Origin: Gammaproteobacteria bacterium
GTDB lineage: Bacteria; Pseudomonadota; Gammaproteobacteria; Steroidobacterales; Foliamicaceae
Assembly: GCA_011523505.1 (NCBI GenBank)
Contig: WTGP01000019.1
Span: 351,980-415,979, forward strand
Direction of reading: 5' to 3'
Length of the DNA stretch: 64,000 nt
The notes under the pieces: generated by a model
The model's input: only the letters and a program-made list of their open reading frames with translations
The model's database searches: none
What the model was told of the DNA's origin: nothing
Translations under genes and position numbers: made by a program
Shown here: one piece after another, positions 35,023 to 43,128 of the stretch
Position numbering within the stretch: the stretch's first letter is position 1
How the letters are laid out: each line of letters starts with the position of its first letter

Positions 35023-36394
35023 ATGACACACGCTGGAGTCGCAGTACCGTGTCCAGTACCGCCACCAGCCCCATTCGATCAAAACGCGCTTTGGGCATGG
35101 CGGCGTTCATGTGCGAAGCCCCGGCATTCCACCAAGGCCCACGCCCGTTAACCGCCGATTTCCATGCCCGCTGCTCCGAGAGCCCGAGCCGCTGCAGGTA
35201 CCGCTGACGTGTGTACGGCCGTTTCCACTGCCGCCACAGGATGCACCGCAGCTTGCGGCGAACCCAGCCATCGATGAACTGCAGCGCCGTCTTGGAGTGA
35301 GCCAGCTTGAAGTAAGCCGCCCACCCGCGCAGCACCGGATTGAGCACCTCAATGGTATGGCTCAGGGACCGGCCGCGGGCGCGGCGCAGCAACTGCCGTA
35401 GCTTGCCGATCAACCGGACCCGGCTTTTCACCGAGATGCACAACACACCCCGGTGATCGATCCGGTATCCGAGGAACGTGCGTTGCGACGGTCGCGCCAC
35501 CGCGCTCTTGGTCTCGCTCACCCGCAGCTTCAGCGCTGTCTCCACGTATCGCGTGACACTGGCAAGCACACGCTGGCCCGCCCGCTTGCTCCGGACATGG
35601 ATCACCACATCGTCGGCATAACGCACGAACCGGTGCCTGCGTCTTTGAAGCTCGCGGTCCAGACCCGTCAGCAGGACGTTCGACAGCAGCGGCGAAAGCG
35701 GCCCGCCTTGCGGCGTACCCTCCCGCCGTGGACTCTGAAGTCCGTCCACCATCATGCCCGCCTTCAAGTACCGGCGGATCAGCTTCAGCACCCGGCGGTC
35801 CGCGACCTTCTCGCCGACGCGTCGCATCAGCAGGTCGTGGTTCACCCGGTCGAAGAAGCTCTCCAGGTCCAGATCCACTACCCAACCGTGACCCCCAAGC
35901 ACGTGTCGCTGCGCCGCCCGCACCGCTTGGTGGGCATTACGCCCCGGCCGGAAGCCGTAGCTGTGCTCGGAGAAGGTCGGCTCGAAGATCGGACTCAGCA
36001 CCTGATGCAGGGCCTGCTGAATGAGCCGGTCCAGCACCGTCGGTATGCCCAGCTTGCGTTCCCCGCCGTTAGGCTTGGGAATGCTCACCTGACGTACCGG
36101 CTGCGGACAGTAACTGCCCGCCAGCAGTTTGGCCTTGATCGTCGGCCAGTGTTGCCTCAACACATCGCCCAACTCCGACACCCCGAGGCCATCGACCCCG
36201 GCAGCGCCCTTGTTGCGAACGACCCGTTGATAGGCGCGCTGCATGTTCGACCGCTCAACCGCGGCCTCCATCAGCGCCGGCTCCGCTTTCGTCCGCGTTG
36301 CGTTTGCATCGCCGTGCTCGACACGACCGGCGCCCCGGCCGGGTTCCGCCCGACCTCCCTCACCGATCACCGGATACTCCGCTTCTGCCGTCAT
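35021..36394 (-). CDS. ltrA: Group II intron reverse transcriptase/maturase
   Basis: 457 residues from the ATG at 36394 (a TTG five codons upstream is possible). RT motifs: FRPGRNAHQA at 148-157, EGTPQGGPLSPLLSN at 225-239 and the catalytic YADD at 259-262. A maturase X domain follows (RRARGRSLSHTIEVLNPVLRGWAAYFK). There is no H-N-H endonuclease C-terminus, as in class C introns, which prime from the replication fork. The reading frame is intact, so the intron may be active. Confidence 0.92.
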   Translation of the reverse strand: MTAEAEYPVIGEGGRAEPGRGAGRVEHGDANATRTKAEPALMEAAVERSNMQRAYQRVVRNKGAAGVDGLGVSELGDVLRQHWPTIKAKLLAGSYCPQPVRQVSIPKPNGGERKLGIPTVLDRLIQQALHQVLSPIFEPTFSEHSYGFRPGRNAHQAVRAAQRHVLGGHGWVVDLDLESFFDRVNHDLLMRRVGEKVADRRVLKLIRRYLKAGMMVDGLQSPRREGTPQGGPLSPLLSNVLLTGLDRELQRRRHRFVRYADDVVIHVRSKRAGQRVLASVTRYVETALKLRVSETKSAVARPSQRTFLGYRIDHRGVLCISVKSRVRLIGKLRQLLRRARGRSLSHTIEVLNPVLRGWAAYFKLAHSKTALQFIDGWVRRKLRCILWRQWKRPYTRQRYLQRLGLSEQRAWKSAVNGRGPWWNAGASHMNAAMPKARFDRMGLVAVLDTVLRLQRVS

Positions 36395-36885
36395 CGCACT
36401 TCGATCCAACGCACCGCCTACTCGCGGTATGCCATGTTCAGCCCTTCAGCGACCGGTAAGCCGCCTACTACGGCGTCGGCTGACTTCTGCCGATCCCCAC
36501 CCGGCACCTCTCGGAACCGGTCGCTGCTCCACGCAGCCGATCGACAGACCTCCCAGGGTAAGACGCGCGACCTTCCCACTTATACCCGCCGCATCTACAG
36601 CCGCACCTTCCGTGCAAGTATCGGACTTCGAAGAATATGGCCTCCTCGTCCGGTGCGACTGCCTCATATGCGATTCCTGTTCGTCGGGTCAGTGTTTTGC
36701 CGTGAACGCTCCCGCGTTCGTAGACTGCCTTCGGATTCCACCTCGCGATGGACACCCTTGTCCTCGGCTAGCTGTTCCCCTTGCCGGGCCAGCAGTGGAC
36801 TTTCACCACCAAGTCATCCGGCCACCACCACGTGTACCGGAACAGCGCCAGTCAAGGCGCTTCGCGCCATGCCTGGCGCACCATG

Positions 36886-36917
36886 AGAAAAGGGCCGACG
36901 CGAAGCGCCGACCCTTT
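36886..36917 (-). terminator. Rho-independent terminator of ssb
   Basis: On the minus strand, AAAGGGTCGGCGC and GCGTCGGCCCTTT pair around a 3-base loop and run into TTTTC. Two pairs are G-U wobbles that would be mismatches on the other strand, which supports the minus-strand (ssb) direction. The group II intron starts just after it. Confidence 0.8.
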
Positions 36918-36940
36918 CCGGGGCGGGAGAGGCGCGGCCT

Positions 36941-37402
36941 CTAGAACGGAATCGAATCGTCCGGATCGGTGGCTTCGCCACCCTCCGGCACGGTCGAACC
37001 GTTGGCCGCCGCCTCGGCCTCGGCGTGCGCGCCGTTGCCGTTGGGGGCGCCCGGCCGATCCAGGAACTGGATGCGGGAACCGGGGACCATGAGGATCTCG
37101 GTCGAGAAGCGGTCGGCGTCCTCGCCCTCCTTGCGCCAGCGCCGTGTCTGCAGCTTGCCCGCGACGTAGACCAGGCGGCCCTTCCTCGCGTGCCTGACCA
37201 GCATGTCCACCAGGCCGGGCTGGAAGGTGACGACGCGGTGCCACTCGGTCTTGTCGACCTTCTGGCCGGACTTCGAGTCGATGTACGACTCGTCGGTGGC
37301 GATGCTCAGGTTGGCCACGCGGCCCCCCGACACCAGATGATTCACGGTCACGTCGGCGCCCAGGCGGCCGATGACTTCTGCCCTGTTCAATCCGAAACTC
37401 AT
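36941..37402 (-). CDS. ssb: Single-stranded DNA-binding protein
   Basis: 153 residues; OB fold in the first ~110 (NRAEVIGRLGADVTVN ... TEWHRVVTFQPGLVDML ... RKGRLVYVAGKLQTRRW), a low-complexity linker, and the acidic tip DPDDSIPF that recruits partner proteins. AAGGAG lies 7 bases before the ATG. As an accessory copy inside an island it resembles plasmid-borne SSBs that protect transferred or replicating single strands. Confidence 0.93.
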   Translation of the reverse strand: MSFGLNRAEVIGRLGADVTVNHLVSGGRVANLSIATDESYIDSKSGQKVDKTEWHRVVTFQPGLVDMLVRHARKGRLVYVAGKLQTRRWRKEGEDADRFSTEILMVPGSRIQFLDRPGAPNGNGAHAEAEAAANGSTVPEGGEATDPDDSIPF

Positions 37403-37499
37403 GTTGATGCTCCTTCTGCTCAGTTATGACGATGGGATGGCGAACGGCCGGCAACCGGAAGCTCTCGCTCCGATCCCCGACCGTTCACTTCCTTCAGGC

Positions 37500-37706
37500 T
37501 CAACTCCAACTCCCCTCCGGCGGGACTGCGTCCGGCAGATCCGCGTCCGCCAGGACGGCGTGCGCAAGCACCTCGCGGCCGGGACAGCGCCGCGTCAGGT
37601 CGTCGGCGATCGTCTCTCTCACGGCGTTCACGTCGATGCCAAGATCGGCGAGCAACTGGCCGGTGGCCACGGGGATCGGGTCGTAGTCGGTGTCGGGTGC
37701 GAACAT
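37500..37706 (-). CDS. Small hypothetical protein
   Basis: 68 residues (MFAPDTDYDPIPVATGQLLADLGIDVNAVRETIADDL ...), acidic, no recognised domain. Start chosen on GAAGGAG 6 bases upstream; longer in-frame readings have no such site. Lies between ssb and the zinc-ribbon gene on the same strand, in a set of small plasmid-like genes. Confidence 0.65.
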   Translation of the reverse strand: MFAPDTDYDPIPVATGQLLADLGIDVNAVRETIADDLTRRCPGREVLAHAVLADADLPDAVPPEGSWS

Positions 37707-37830
37707 AAGAGTCTCCTTCGGCGATCGCGCCCGGCGGGAGACAGACCCACTCCCTCTCCTCTTCCGGGCGTTCGCCCGGCATCCGCTGTTCTCCAACTTT
37801 GGATTGCCCCCGCCGACGGACGGGAAACGA

Positions 37831-38841
37831 TCAGGCCCAGGCGGTGAACCGCGCCGTGACTGGCGCGTCATTGACGATCTCCACCTCCTCGAACGACAGC
37901 CCGGCGAAGGCCAGTTCGGCGACCGCCTCGGCCTCGGTGTCGAACGGGCCGCGAGTTTCCCCGGTGGCCAGTTCGATCACGGTGAAGCTGGGATCCCACA
38001 CCGGGATGCCGCGGAAGAAATCGGAGCGCTCGTAGGAGCGTTTCGCGCAGTCCGGACAGCGCGACGCCCCGAAGCTCGGCGCGTTGCAGTCGGTGCAGCG
38101 ACTGGCCTCTCGACGTTCCCAATACCGTTGCCGGCTGCGGGCGTTCTTGCGCTCGGGCCGGCCGCGCTCGGCCTCCAGCACCGCGCAGGGCGCGCACTGG
38201 GAGGCCCCGTCGGTCGTCGGCCCTCCGCACCGGGTGCAAAGCCGGGCGGCCCTTCGGGCGGCGTAGAGCTGGCGCTCCGCCGCCTGCCGGGTCTCGCGGC
38301 ACGGTTCGCAGGTCGCGCCGCCCTCGACGGGCGGACGGTGGCCGCACCGCACGCACGTCCCTCCGTCGAGTCGAACCTGACGGCGCCGAGCGCTGGCCGC
38401 CCGCCCTGCCTTGCGCTTGACCCGCGGATTCTTGCCGCCGTAGAGCTCGCCCCGGCGCCTGGCCCGGGCGTATCGGGCGCGCTCGGCGGCGCGGCGCTTC
38501 TCACCGCATCCGGCACACAGCCGGCGGCCGGGTTCGGGTGGGTTGGATCCGCACTTCGTGCAGACCCCCCGCGCGATCTGCTCGGCGGTTCGCTGCCGGT
38601 CCTTGGCGCGCGCGCCCGTGACGTTGCAGCGGCGCTTGATACCTGCGGCCCGCCGGCGGGCGTCGCGCGCCCGCTCCGATACCCGGCGCTTCTCGGCGCA
38701 CACGCCGCACAGGGCGAGCCCGTGCTCGGGCCGGCGCGCTCCGCAGCGCGGGCAAAGGCCTGCCGCCCGGCGTCGTTCGGTTCGCTCGCGGAACCGCTCG
38801 CGGTCGGCGGCAAGGCGCCGGGCGGGGTCACGGTAGGGCAT
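37831..38841 (-). CDS. Protein with five zinc-ribbon-like CxxC pairs
   Basis: 336 residues, very Arg/Ala-rich. Five units of CxxC-x(10-13)-CxxC are visible (CPRC...CGVC, CTKC...CAGC, CVRC...CEPC, CTRC...CAPC, CTDC...CPDC), separated by basic helical linkers, suggesting several small zinc sites and nucleic-acid binding. The last ~55 residues (FTVIELATGETRGPFDTEAEA...) form a separate acidic cap. TGGAG precedes the ATG. No named family recognised; regulator or DNA/RNA-binding role is inferred. Confidence 0.75.
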   Translation of the reverse strand: MPYRDPARRLAADRERFRERTERRRAAGLCPRCGARRPEHGLALCGVCAEKRRVSERARDARRRAAGIKRRCNVTGARAKDRQRTAEQIARGVCTKCGSNPPEPGRRLCAGCGEKRRAAERARYARARRRGELYGGKNPRVKRKAGRAASARRRQVRLDGGTCVRCGHRPPVEGGATCEPCRETRQAAERQLYAARRAARLCTRCGGPTTDGASQCAPCAVLEAERGRPERKNARSRQRYWERREASRCTDCNAPSFGASRCPDCAKRSYERSDFFRGIPVWDPSFTVIELATGETRGPFDTEAEAVAELAFAGLSFEEVEIVNDAPVTARFTAWA

Positions 38842-38934
38842 CGGCTGCTCCAGATCGGCACAAGGAAAGGGACGGCGGATGTCCGACCGGCGGCGGGCCG
38901 GCTGGACGTCCGTAGGGAAGTGGAAATGGACGAC

Positions 38935-39261
38935 TCAACCGCGCTGGCGGCGGTCGGCAAAAATGCCCAGACTCAACCAGCCCCAGTACTGCACCTGCGA
39001 GCGGCGCTGCCTGACGCCCGTCGCGATGATGATCTCGTCGCGGGCCGGACGCAGTTGCTCGACCGCCTTCTGCGGCAGGATCCGGCCGCGCGGCTTGCGC
39101 CGGCCCTTGGGCCTCGAACCGTCGGCCTGGACGGGAACGATGTCGCCGTTCGCCAGCGAACGGAAGGTCTCGACGACGTAGCGTTCGTCATCGAGCCCAC
39201 CGCCGACGAAGTGGGTGAGGTAGGTGCGCGCGTCGCCGCGCGGTGCGAGTGCCGCCTGCAT
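38935..39261 (-). CDS. Small hypothetical protein
   Basis: 108 residues. AAGGAG 9 bases before the ATG supports translation. The sequence TYLTHFVGGGLDDERYVVETFRSL followed by a basic stretch (RPKGRRKPRGR) and a mixed C-terminus is not a family I recognise. Upstream neighbour of the zinc-ribbon gene on the same strand; probably the first gene of this minus-strand series. Confidence 0.6.
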   Translation of the reverse strand: MQAALAPRGDARTYLTHFVGGGLDDERYVVETFRSLANGDIVPVQADGSRPKGRRKPRGRILPQKAVEQLRPARDEIIIATGVRQRRSQVQYWGWLSLGIFADRRQRG

Positions 39262-39433
39262 GGTGCCGTGCTCCTTGAGTCAGATGAAGGGAAACGGCGG
39301 CAGCGACTCTCTCGGGAGCGCCGCCCGCCGCCCCGCTTCCGGCCGACACTCTCCTCTCGCCGGCGCAAGGCCGGCGCGCGGCGAACCGTCGTCGGGTCGG
39401 GGCCGGTCACCGCGTTGGCGACAGACGTGGGGC

Positions 39434-39462
39434 TTGATCAATATGACACCGGGTGCTATATC
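39434..39462 (+). promoter_or_regulatory. Promoter of the toxin-antitoxin pair with overlapping palindrome
   Basis: TTGATC (39434-39439), a 17-base spacer, and TATATC (39457-39462), 17 bases before the toxin ATG. An imperfect palindrome at 39441-39461 (arms ATATGACACC and GGTGCTATAT, 8 of 10 positions symmetric) overlaps the spacer and -10, the expected operator position for autorepression by the antitoxin. Confidence 0.55.
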
Positions 39463-39479
39463 ATGTCGTGTGATGGAAC

Positions 39480-39872
39480 ATGCACGCGGAGTCGGGATTG
39501 CGCACGTTCAAGACCAAGCCTTTCGCACGGTTCGTCCGTCGCGAAGGGATCGGGGATGGTGCGCTTTGCGACGCCGTGGCGCGGATCGCCAACGGATTGG
39601 TGGACGCCGATCTCGGTGGCGGCGTCTTCAAGCAGCGCATTGCCCGGCCGGGCCGGGGTCGATCCGGTGGCGTGCGCGCGCTGCTGGTGCTGAGGCGCGG
39701 GGACTGTGCTTTCTTCGTCCACGGGTTCGCGAAGAGCGACCGGGCGAACCTGCGTCGGACCGAACTCGGCGCGGTGCGGGCGCTTGCCGAGGAAATGCTC
39801 GGGTTGGACGAGGTCGGCCTTGAAGCGATGCTGGCGAACGGGACGATCAGCGAGGTGAATTGCGATGGCTAG
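39480..39872 (+). CDS. RelE/HigB-like type II toxin
   Basis: 130 residues, of the RelE-like toxin group often paired with an XRE antitoxin (FKTKPFARFVRREGIGDGALCDAVARIANG ... GVFKQRIARPGRGRSGGVRALLV ... FFVHGFAKSDRANLRRTE). Such toxins are mRNA endonucleases acting on the ribosome. Toxin precedes antitoxin, as in higBA. It overlaps the antitoxin start by 8 bases. Together they probably stabilise the island, whose right end is about 130 bp past the antitoxin gene. Confidence 0.82.
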   Translation: MHAESGLRTFKTKPFARFVRREGIGDGALCDAVARIANGLVDADLGGGVFKQRIARPGRGRSGGVRALLVLRRGDCAFFVHGFAKSDRANLRRTELGAVRALAEEMLGLDEVGLEAMLANGTISEVNCDG

Positions 39873-40182
39873 ACAATACGGAAGCGACGTGCTGGCGTCG
39901 GTGCACGAGACGGCGCTCGGCATGGCGGACGCGGGCGTGATGTCCAAGCGGACGCTGAAGGACTTCGACGAGATGTGTCTGACGCCGGTCGAGGAGATGG
40001 CGCCGGGGGACATCCGCGCGCTTCGGCTTCGTGAGAACGCGAGTCAGGCGGTGTTTGCGCGTCATCTGAACGTGACGACCGGGCTGGTGAGCCAGTGGGA
40101 GCGGGGCGAGAAGCGCCCACGCGGGGCCTCTCTAAAGTTGTTGACGCTGGTGGCAAAGAACGGGCTCGGGGCGGTAGCGTGA
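39865..40182 (+). CDS. XRE-family antitoxin (HigA-like)
   Basis: 105 residues. A helix-turn-helix lies at about 50-90 (IRALRLRENASQAVFARHLNVTTGLVSQWERGEKRPRG). It neutralises the upstream toxin and likely represses the shared promoter at 39434-39462. GAGGTG stands 7 bases before the ATG within the toxin gene, so translation is coupled. Confidence 0.85.
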   Translation: MARQYGSDVLASVHETALGMADAGVMSKRTLKDFDEMCLTPVEEMAPGDIRALRLRENASQAVFARHLNVTTGLVSQWERGEKRPRGASLKLLTLVAKNGLGAVA

Positions 40183-40214
40183 GATTTCACCGACCGGGTC
40201 GCGGTGTTGCGATA

Positions 40215-40222
40215 GTGTTGAC
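40215..40222 (+). repeat. Third GTGTTGAC copy near the right island end
   Basis: Same orientation as the two copies at 18215-18237; about 87 bases inside the right AGAAC. Candidate recombinase arm site; an 8-mer alone is weak evidence. Confidence 0.3.
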
Positions 40223-40274
40223 AAGCTGAATCCGGGAATCTGTGCCTCCGAAATAATCCAATAAATTCCGCAGG

Positions 40275-42728
40275 TTAGGGGCTAGGAATCTCCCTCGCTG
40301 GAAACTCAAGAACAACGCCGTAGGTATAGGAGGTTGAGGTTTCAGGATCGATGTCCAGTTGAACCTGCTGTCCGCCCTTGCGCAATCGTTCCACCGAGTA
40401 AGTCGTGTTCAAGCCGTCCAATCCCAGCATTGTCGGGTCCACGCCGTTGGCTCGACAGTTGTCGAGCGTGGTCTGTTCCCGAAGGTCCTCGTCCGGGTTG
40501 TAGGTCGCCGGCTCGTTCGGATTCAACGACGCGTCCCGCGCGGAGATGGGAACCACGCAGGGATCGAAAATGGTCGCAAAGCCGGAAGTTCCGGCCAGGA
40601 ACTGCTCGTGCGTGTTCGGCGCGCGGAACGATGTGCCGTAAGTGCCGCGAAACGTAATGCCTTCGAAGGGCGTCCAGACGCTCTTGGCGCTGTACGTGGT
40701 ATCACTTCCGTAGGTGCTCTCTTCGGTCCAGCGAAGCGCAAGATTCAGGGAAAGGTCCTGCGCCAGGGTGACACCCTCGAGCAACTGCAGTTCGGTTTCC
40801 ACGAACAGCTCGGTGATGTCCCGCTTGCCCACCGCCCCGCCGTCCCGGAAGAAGGCGATCAGCAGGCCTTCGCGGGCCACTTCGTTCGGCACCGAGTTGA
40901 TCTCGTCCTCCCTGTACTCGACACCCAGCACCAGCGGGATGGACGTGTTGTTCCAGGGCAAGGTCGCCACGTCTCCCTGCACGACACCGCTGAATATGGA
41001 CTGGTAAATCTTCGTATCGAAGCTGCGCACGCCGAAGACAAAGTCGCGCTCCTCCGGCGTCGCGAAATCGCCCCCGCCCGGCTGATAAATCGAGTCCGCG
41101 AACATGTTCACGGGCACGCACGGCTGGCCGTTGCCGCAGGTGACCTCTCCGGTCGCGGGATTCATGACCGAAGTCTCCAGAGACAGGGGCAGTTCCCGCT
41201 CCAGAATGCCGGTCTGGAAATTGGTGCCCTGCGAAGACGAGTGACTGAAGTAGAAATCGTATCCCCAGTTGCCGAAACCGGAGTTATTCCGCCATCCCGG
41301 CAGATCGCCGCGCAGGCCGGCCACCCAGCGGAATTGCTCGATCTCCACGTCGTCGTTGTCCCGGTCGCCGCGAATGTGGACGATCGGCGTGACCTCGAAA
41401 TTCCCGAAATTGAAGCCGAAGAACCCCAGGCAGTTGGCGCCGTTCGGCTGGAACTGATTGCAGGGGTTGTAGGGGTTGTTGGGCGGAACGTCCGGGAAGA
41501 TGCTGGCCCCGGGCGAGAAGGCTTCCGTCTTCCGGTTCGCGTACAGGAACTCGAAGTACGCCTGCGAGTTGCTGGCATTGCCCAGGTCGTGCTCACCGTA
41601 CGCGTACAGATTGATGCGCCGAAGACCGGGACGCATGTCGCCCGCGCGGTCCCGGTCCGAACCGTTGTAGTTGTAGGCGTCCGTCTGCAGGTCGATCTCC
41701 GAGACGCCGTTGCGGTCCGGATCCACCAGGCCCGTGTCCGGGATGCCGTCCCCGTCCGTGTCGATGGGCACGATGGCCGCGGGATTGAACCGGGTGAAGC
41801 CCACCGGGACCTCCGTCTCCGAGAAATTGGGAATGCCGATATTGGTCATGCCCGGCGTGTACCAGACGTTGCCGAAACCGACCGGAATGAAAACGCGGTT
41901 CATGGTACGCAGCGCACAGGGACTATCAGTCGTGCCGGGCACCAGGCCCAGGTAAGTGCTCAACGGATTGCCGTTCTCATCCTCATAGAAGAGACGGCTG
42001 CACTGCTCCGTGTAGGGGCGGTCTCGCAGTCGGATTCGCTGAAATTCATAAACCTCGGCGCCCACTCCGAACGTCCAGTTGTCGGCGGTCTTGCCCCAGG
42101 CCAGCCCTATCGTCTGCTCTCCACCCCCTGTGTGGTCCGTCTCCACAAACACGCCCTCGAAATCGAACCCCTCGAAGTCCTTTCTCATGATTACGTTCGC
42201 CACGCCCGCCACGGCGTCCGAGCCGTAGATCGACGATGCGCCGTCCAGCAGAAGCTCGATCCGGTCGATCATCACGTTGGGTATGGTCGAGATATCCGGC
42301 GAGGTCGGCGCTCCGCCGACGCCGCCCGGAGCGACCCGCCTGCTGTTGAGCAATACCAGAACGCGCTGGACGCCCAGACCGCGGAGATTGATCTGAGCGG
42401 CGCCCGGACCGTTGTCCACGACAAAGGCCGTAAAAGTGCTGTCGATCTGCGTGCCGGTGGCCTGGGTGGCGCTCTGCAACAATGACGCCGTATCAATCAG
42501 GCCCAGCTCGCGGGACACCTGCCCGTCGATGATCTGGACCGGCGCGGCGCTGCTGAACTCGTCGCGTCGGATTCGCGAACCGGTCACGACGATTTCGTCC
42601 ATCACCTCCTCTTCCATGACGGTCTCGTCGGCCTGGGCGGCCTCCTCGTCCGTCTCGTCCTGCTGCGCATGCAGCCCTTGAGTCAGCGCCAAAGCCAGGA
42701 TCAGCGGCACAAATCGAAATAGCCTCAT
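40275..42728 (-). CDS. TonB-dependent receptor, 5' part truncated by the island
   Basis: 817 residues. Signal peptide (MRLFRFVPLILALALTQGLHAQ), then DEIVVTGSRIRRDE and a full plug domain (INLRGLGVQRVLVLLNSRR, SSIYGSDAVAGVANVIMRKD), then most of the barrel up to TSTSYTYGVVL (about residue 808). The final ten residues come from island sequence and lack the terminal strands and aromatic end. GAGGGGA precedes the ATG. The missing part is at 17327-18076. Presumably non-functional in uptake unless the island excises. The family imports large ligands such as peptides, siderophores or glycans using TonB energy. Confidence 0.88.
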   Translation of the reverse strand: MRLFRFVPLILALALTQGLHAQQDETDEEAAQADETVMEEEVMDEIVVTGSRIRRDEFSSAAPVQIIDGQVSRELGLIDTASLLQSATQATGTQIDSTFTAFVVDNGPGAAQINLRGLGVQRVLVLLNSRRVAPGGVGGAPTSPDISTIPNVMIDRIELLLDGASSIYGSDAVAGVANVIMRKDFEGFDFEGVFVETDHTGGGEQTIGLAWGKTADNWTFGVGAEVYEFQRIRLRDRPYTEQCSRLFYEDENGNPLSTYLGLVPGTTDSPCALRTMNRVFIPVGFGNVWYTPGMTNIGIPNFSETEVPVGFTRFNPAAIVPIDTDGDGIPDTGLVDPDRNGVSEIDLQTDAYNYNGSDRDRAGDMRPGLRRINLYAYGEHDLGNASNSQAYFEFLYANRKTEAFSPGASIFPDVPPNNPYNPCNQFQPNGANCLGFFGFNFGNFEVTPIVHIRGDRDNDDVEIEQFRWVAGLRGDLPGWRNNSGFGNWGYDFYFSHSSSQGTNFQTGILERELPLSLETSVMNPATGEVTCGNGQPCVPVNMFADSIYQPGGGDFATPEERDFVFGVRSFDTKIYQSIFSGVVQGDVATLPWNNTSIPLVLGVEYREDEINSVPNEVAREGLLIAFFRDGGAVGKRDITELFVETELQLLEGVTLAQDLSLNLALRWTEESTYGSDTTYSAKSVWTPFEGITFRGTYGTSFRAPNTHEQFLAGTSGFATIFDPCVVPISARDASLNPNEPATYNPDEDLREQTTLDNCRANGVDPTMLGLDGLNTTYSVERLRKGGQQVQLDIDPETSTSYTYGVVLEFPAREIPSP
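40309..40313. repeat. Right 5-bp island-end repeat (AGAAC)
   Basis: Partner of 18072-18076. Codon phase on both sides is identical, so exact recombination between the copies recreates an uninterrupted receptor gene. Confidence 0.65.
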
Positions 42729-43128
42729 GATCTTTTCCCCTCTTGTTGTTCCCGCCGCTCCGCCTCACGACAAGCGTCAACGGATCCGACGTTTTCGATA
42801 CGCCCATAATAAGGCAATTCAAGGCACTTTGCGGTAGTGGGTCTATATGAAGCCATAAAGCGCCATATGGGACTAGTAGAGACTCATTACTCCCTCAATA
42901 GAGGATGAGCAGGACATACCTGTACACCTCAGTTCGATCTTTTCACAGGTGTTGACCACCCCGCGCGGCCGCATTGACCAAAAATAAATTCGTGTTTACC
43001 CATACCCTTGGGTAAAGTTCCTTACCTAAAGGTTACGGGGAAACACTGGAGTTTACCCGTTTCCAGCAATGCGACCGTGCGGTGTGGGTGCCACACCCGC
43101 CCGCGCAATTACCAGTGAGGGGACAAAG
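42729..43128. promoter_or_regulatory. Divergent regulatory region between two TonB receptor genes
   Basis: 400 bp, noticeably AT-richer than its surroundings, with no gene. It contains an inverted repeat TTTACCC-N8-GGGTAAA at 42995-43016, nested TACCC-TT-GGGTA, and a TTGACC at 42974-42979, but no clear -10 partner. This is where receptor expression should be controlled in both directions; the palindrome is a candidate operator. Confidence 0.45.

Larger units (their letters stand above)
34950..36881 (-). mobile_element. Group II intron, probably class C
   Basis: Retroelement of about 1.93 kb. The 5' end at 36881 begins GTGCGCC, the consensus GUGYG start, followed by structured RNA with GTGAAAGTCC and AAGGGTGTCC elements typical of bacterial group II domain I. 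It encodes a maturase without an endonuclease domain and ends with domains V and VI. The 5' end lies 5 bases past the ssb transcription-terminator hairpin and in the same orientation, the target habit of group IIC introns. Confidence 0.82.
18072..40313. mobile_element. Integrated genomic island (about 22.2 kb) inside a TonB receptor gene
   Basis: Boundaries are set by the two halves of one receptor gene and by the 5-bp direct repeat AGAAC at 18072-18076 and 40309-40313. Contents: tyrosine recombinase at the left end, giant Calx-beta autotransporter-like gene, structured RNA segment, DUF2493 gene, group II intron, ssb, several small plasmid-like genes, zinc-ribbon gene and a toxin-antitoxin pair at the right end. 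No conjugation or replication gene was seen, so it is either a mobilisable or decayed element. The exact crossover could be off by a few bases. Confidence 0.85.

Noticed and set aside
36395..36881. Short open frames upstream of the maturase gene
   Set aside because: They lie within structured intron RNA (domains I-IV) and have no coding signature.
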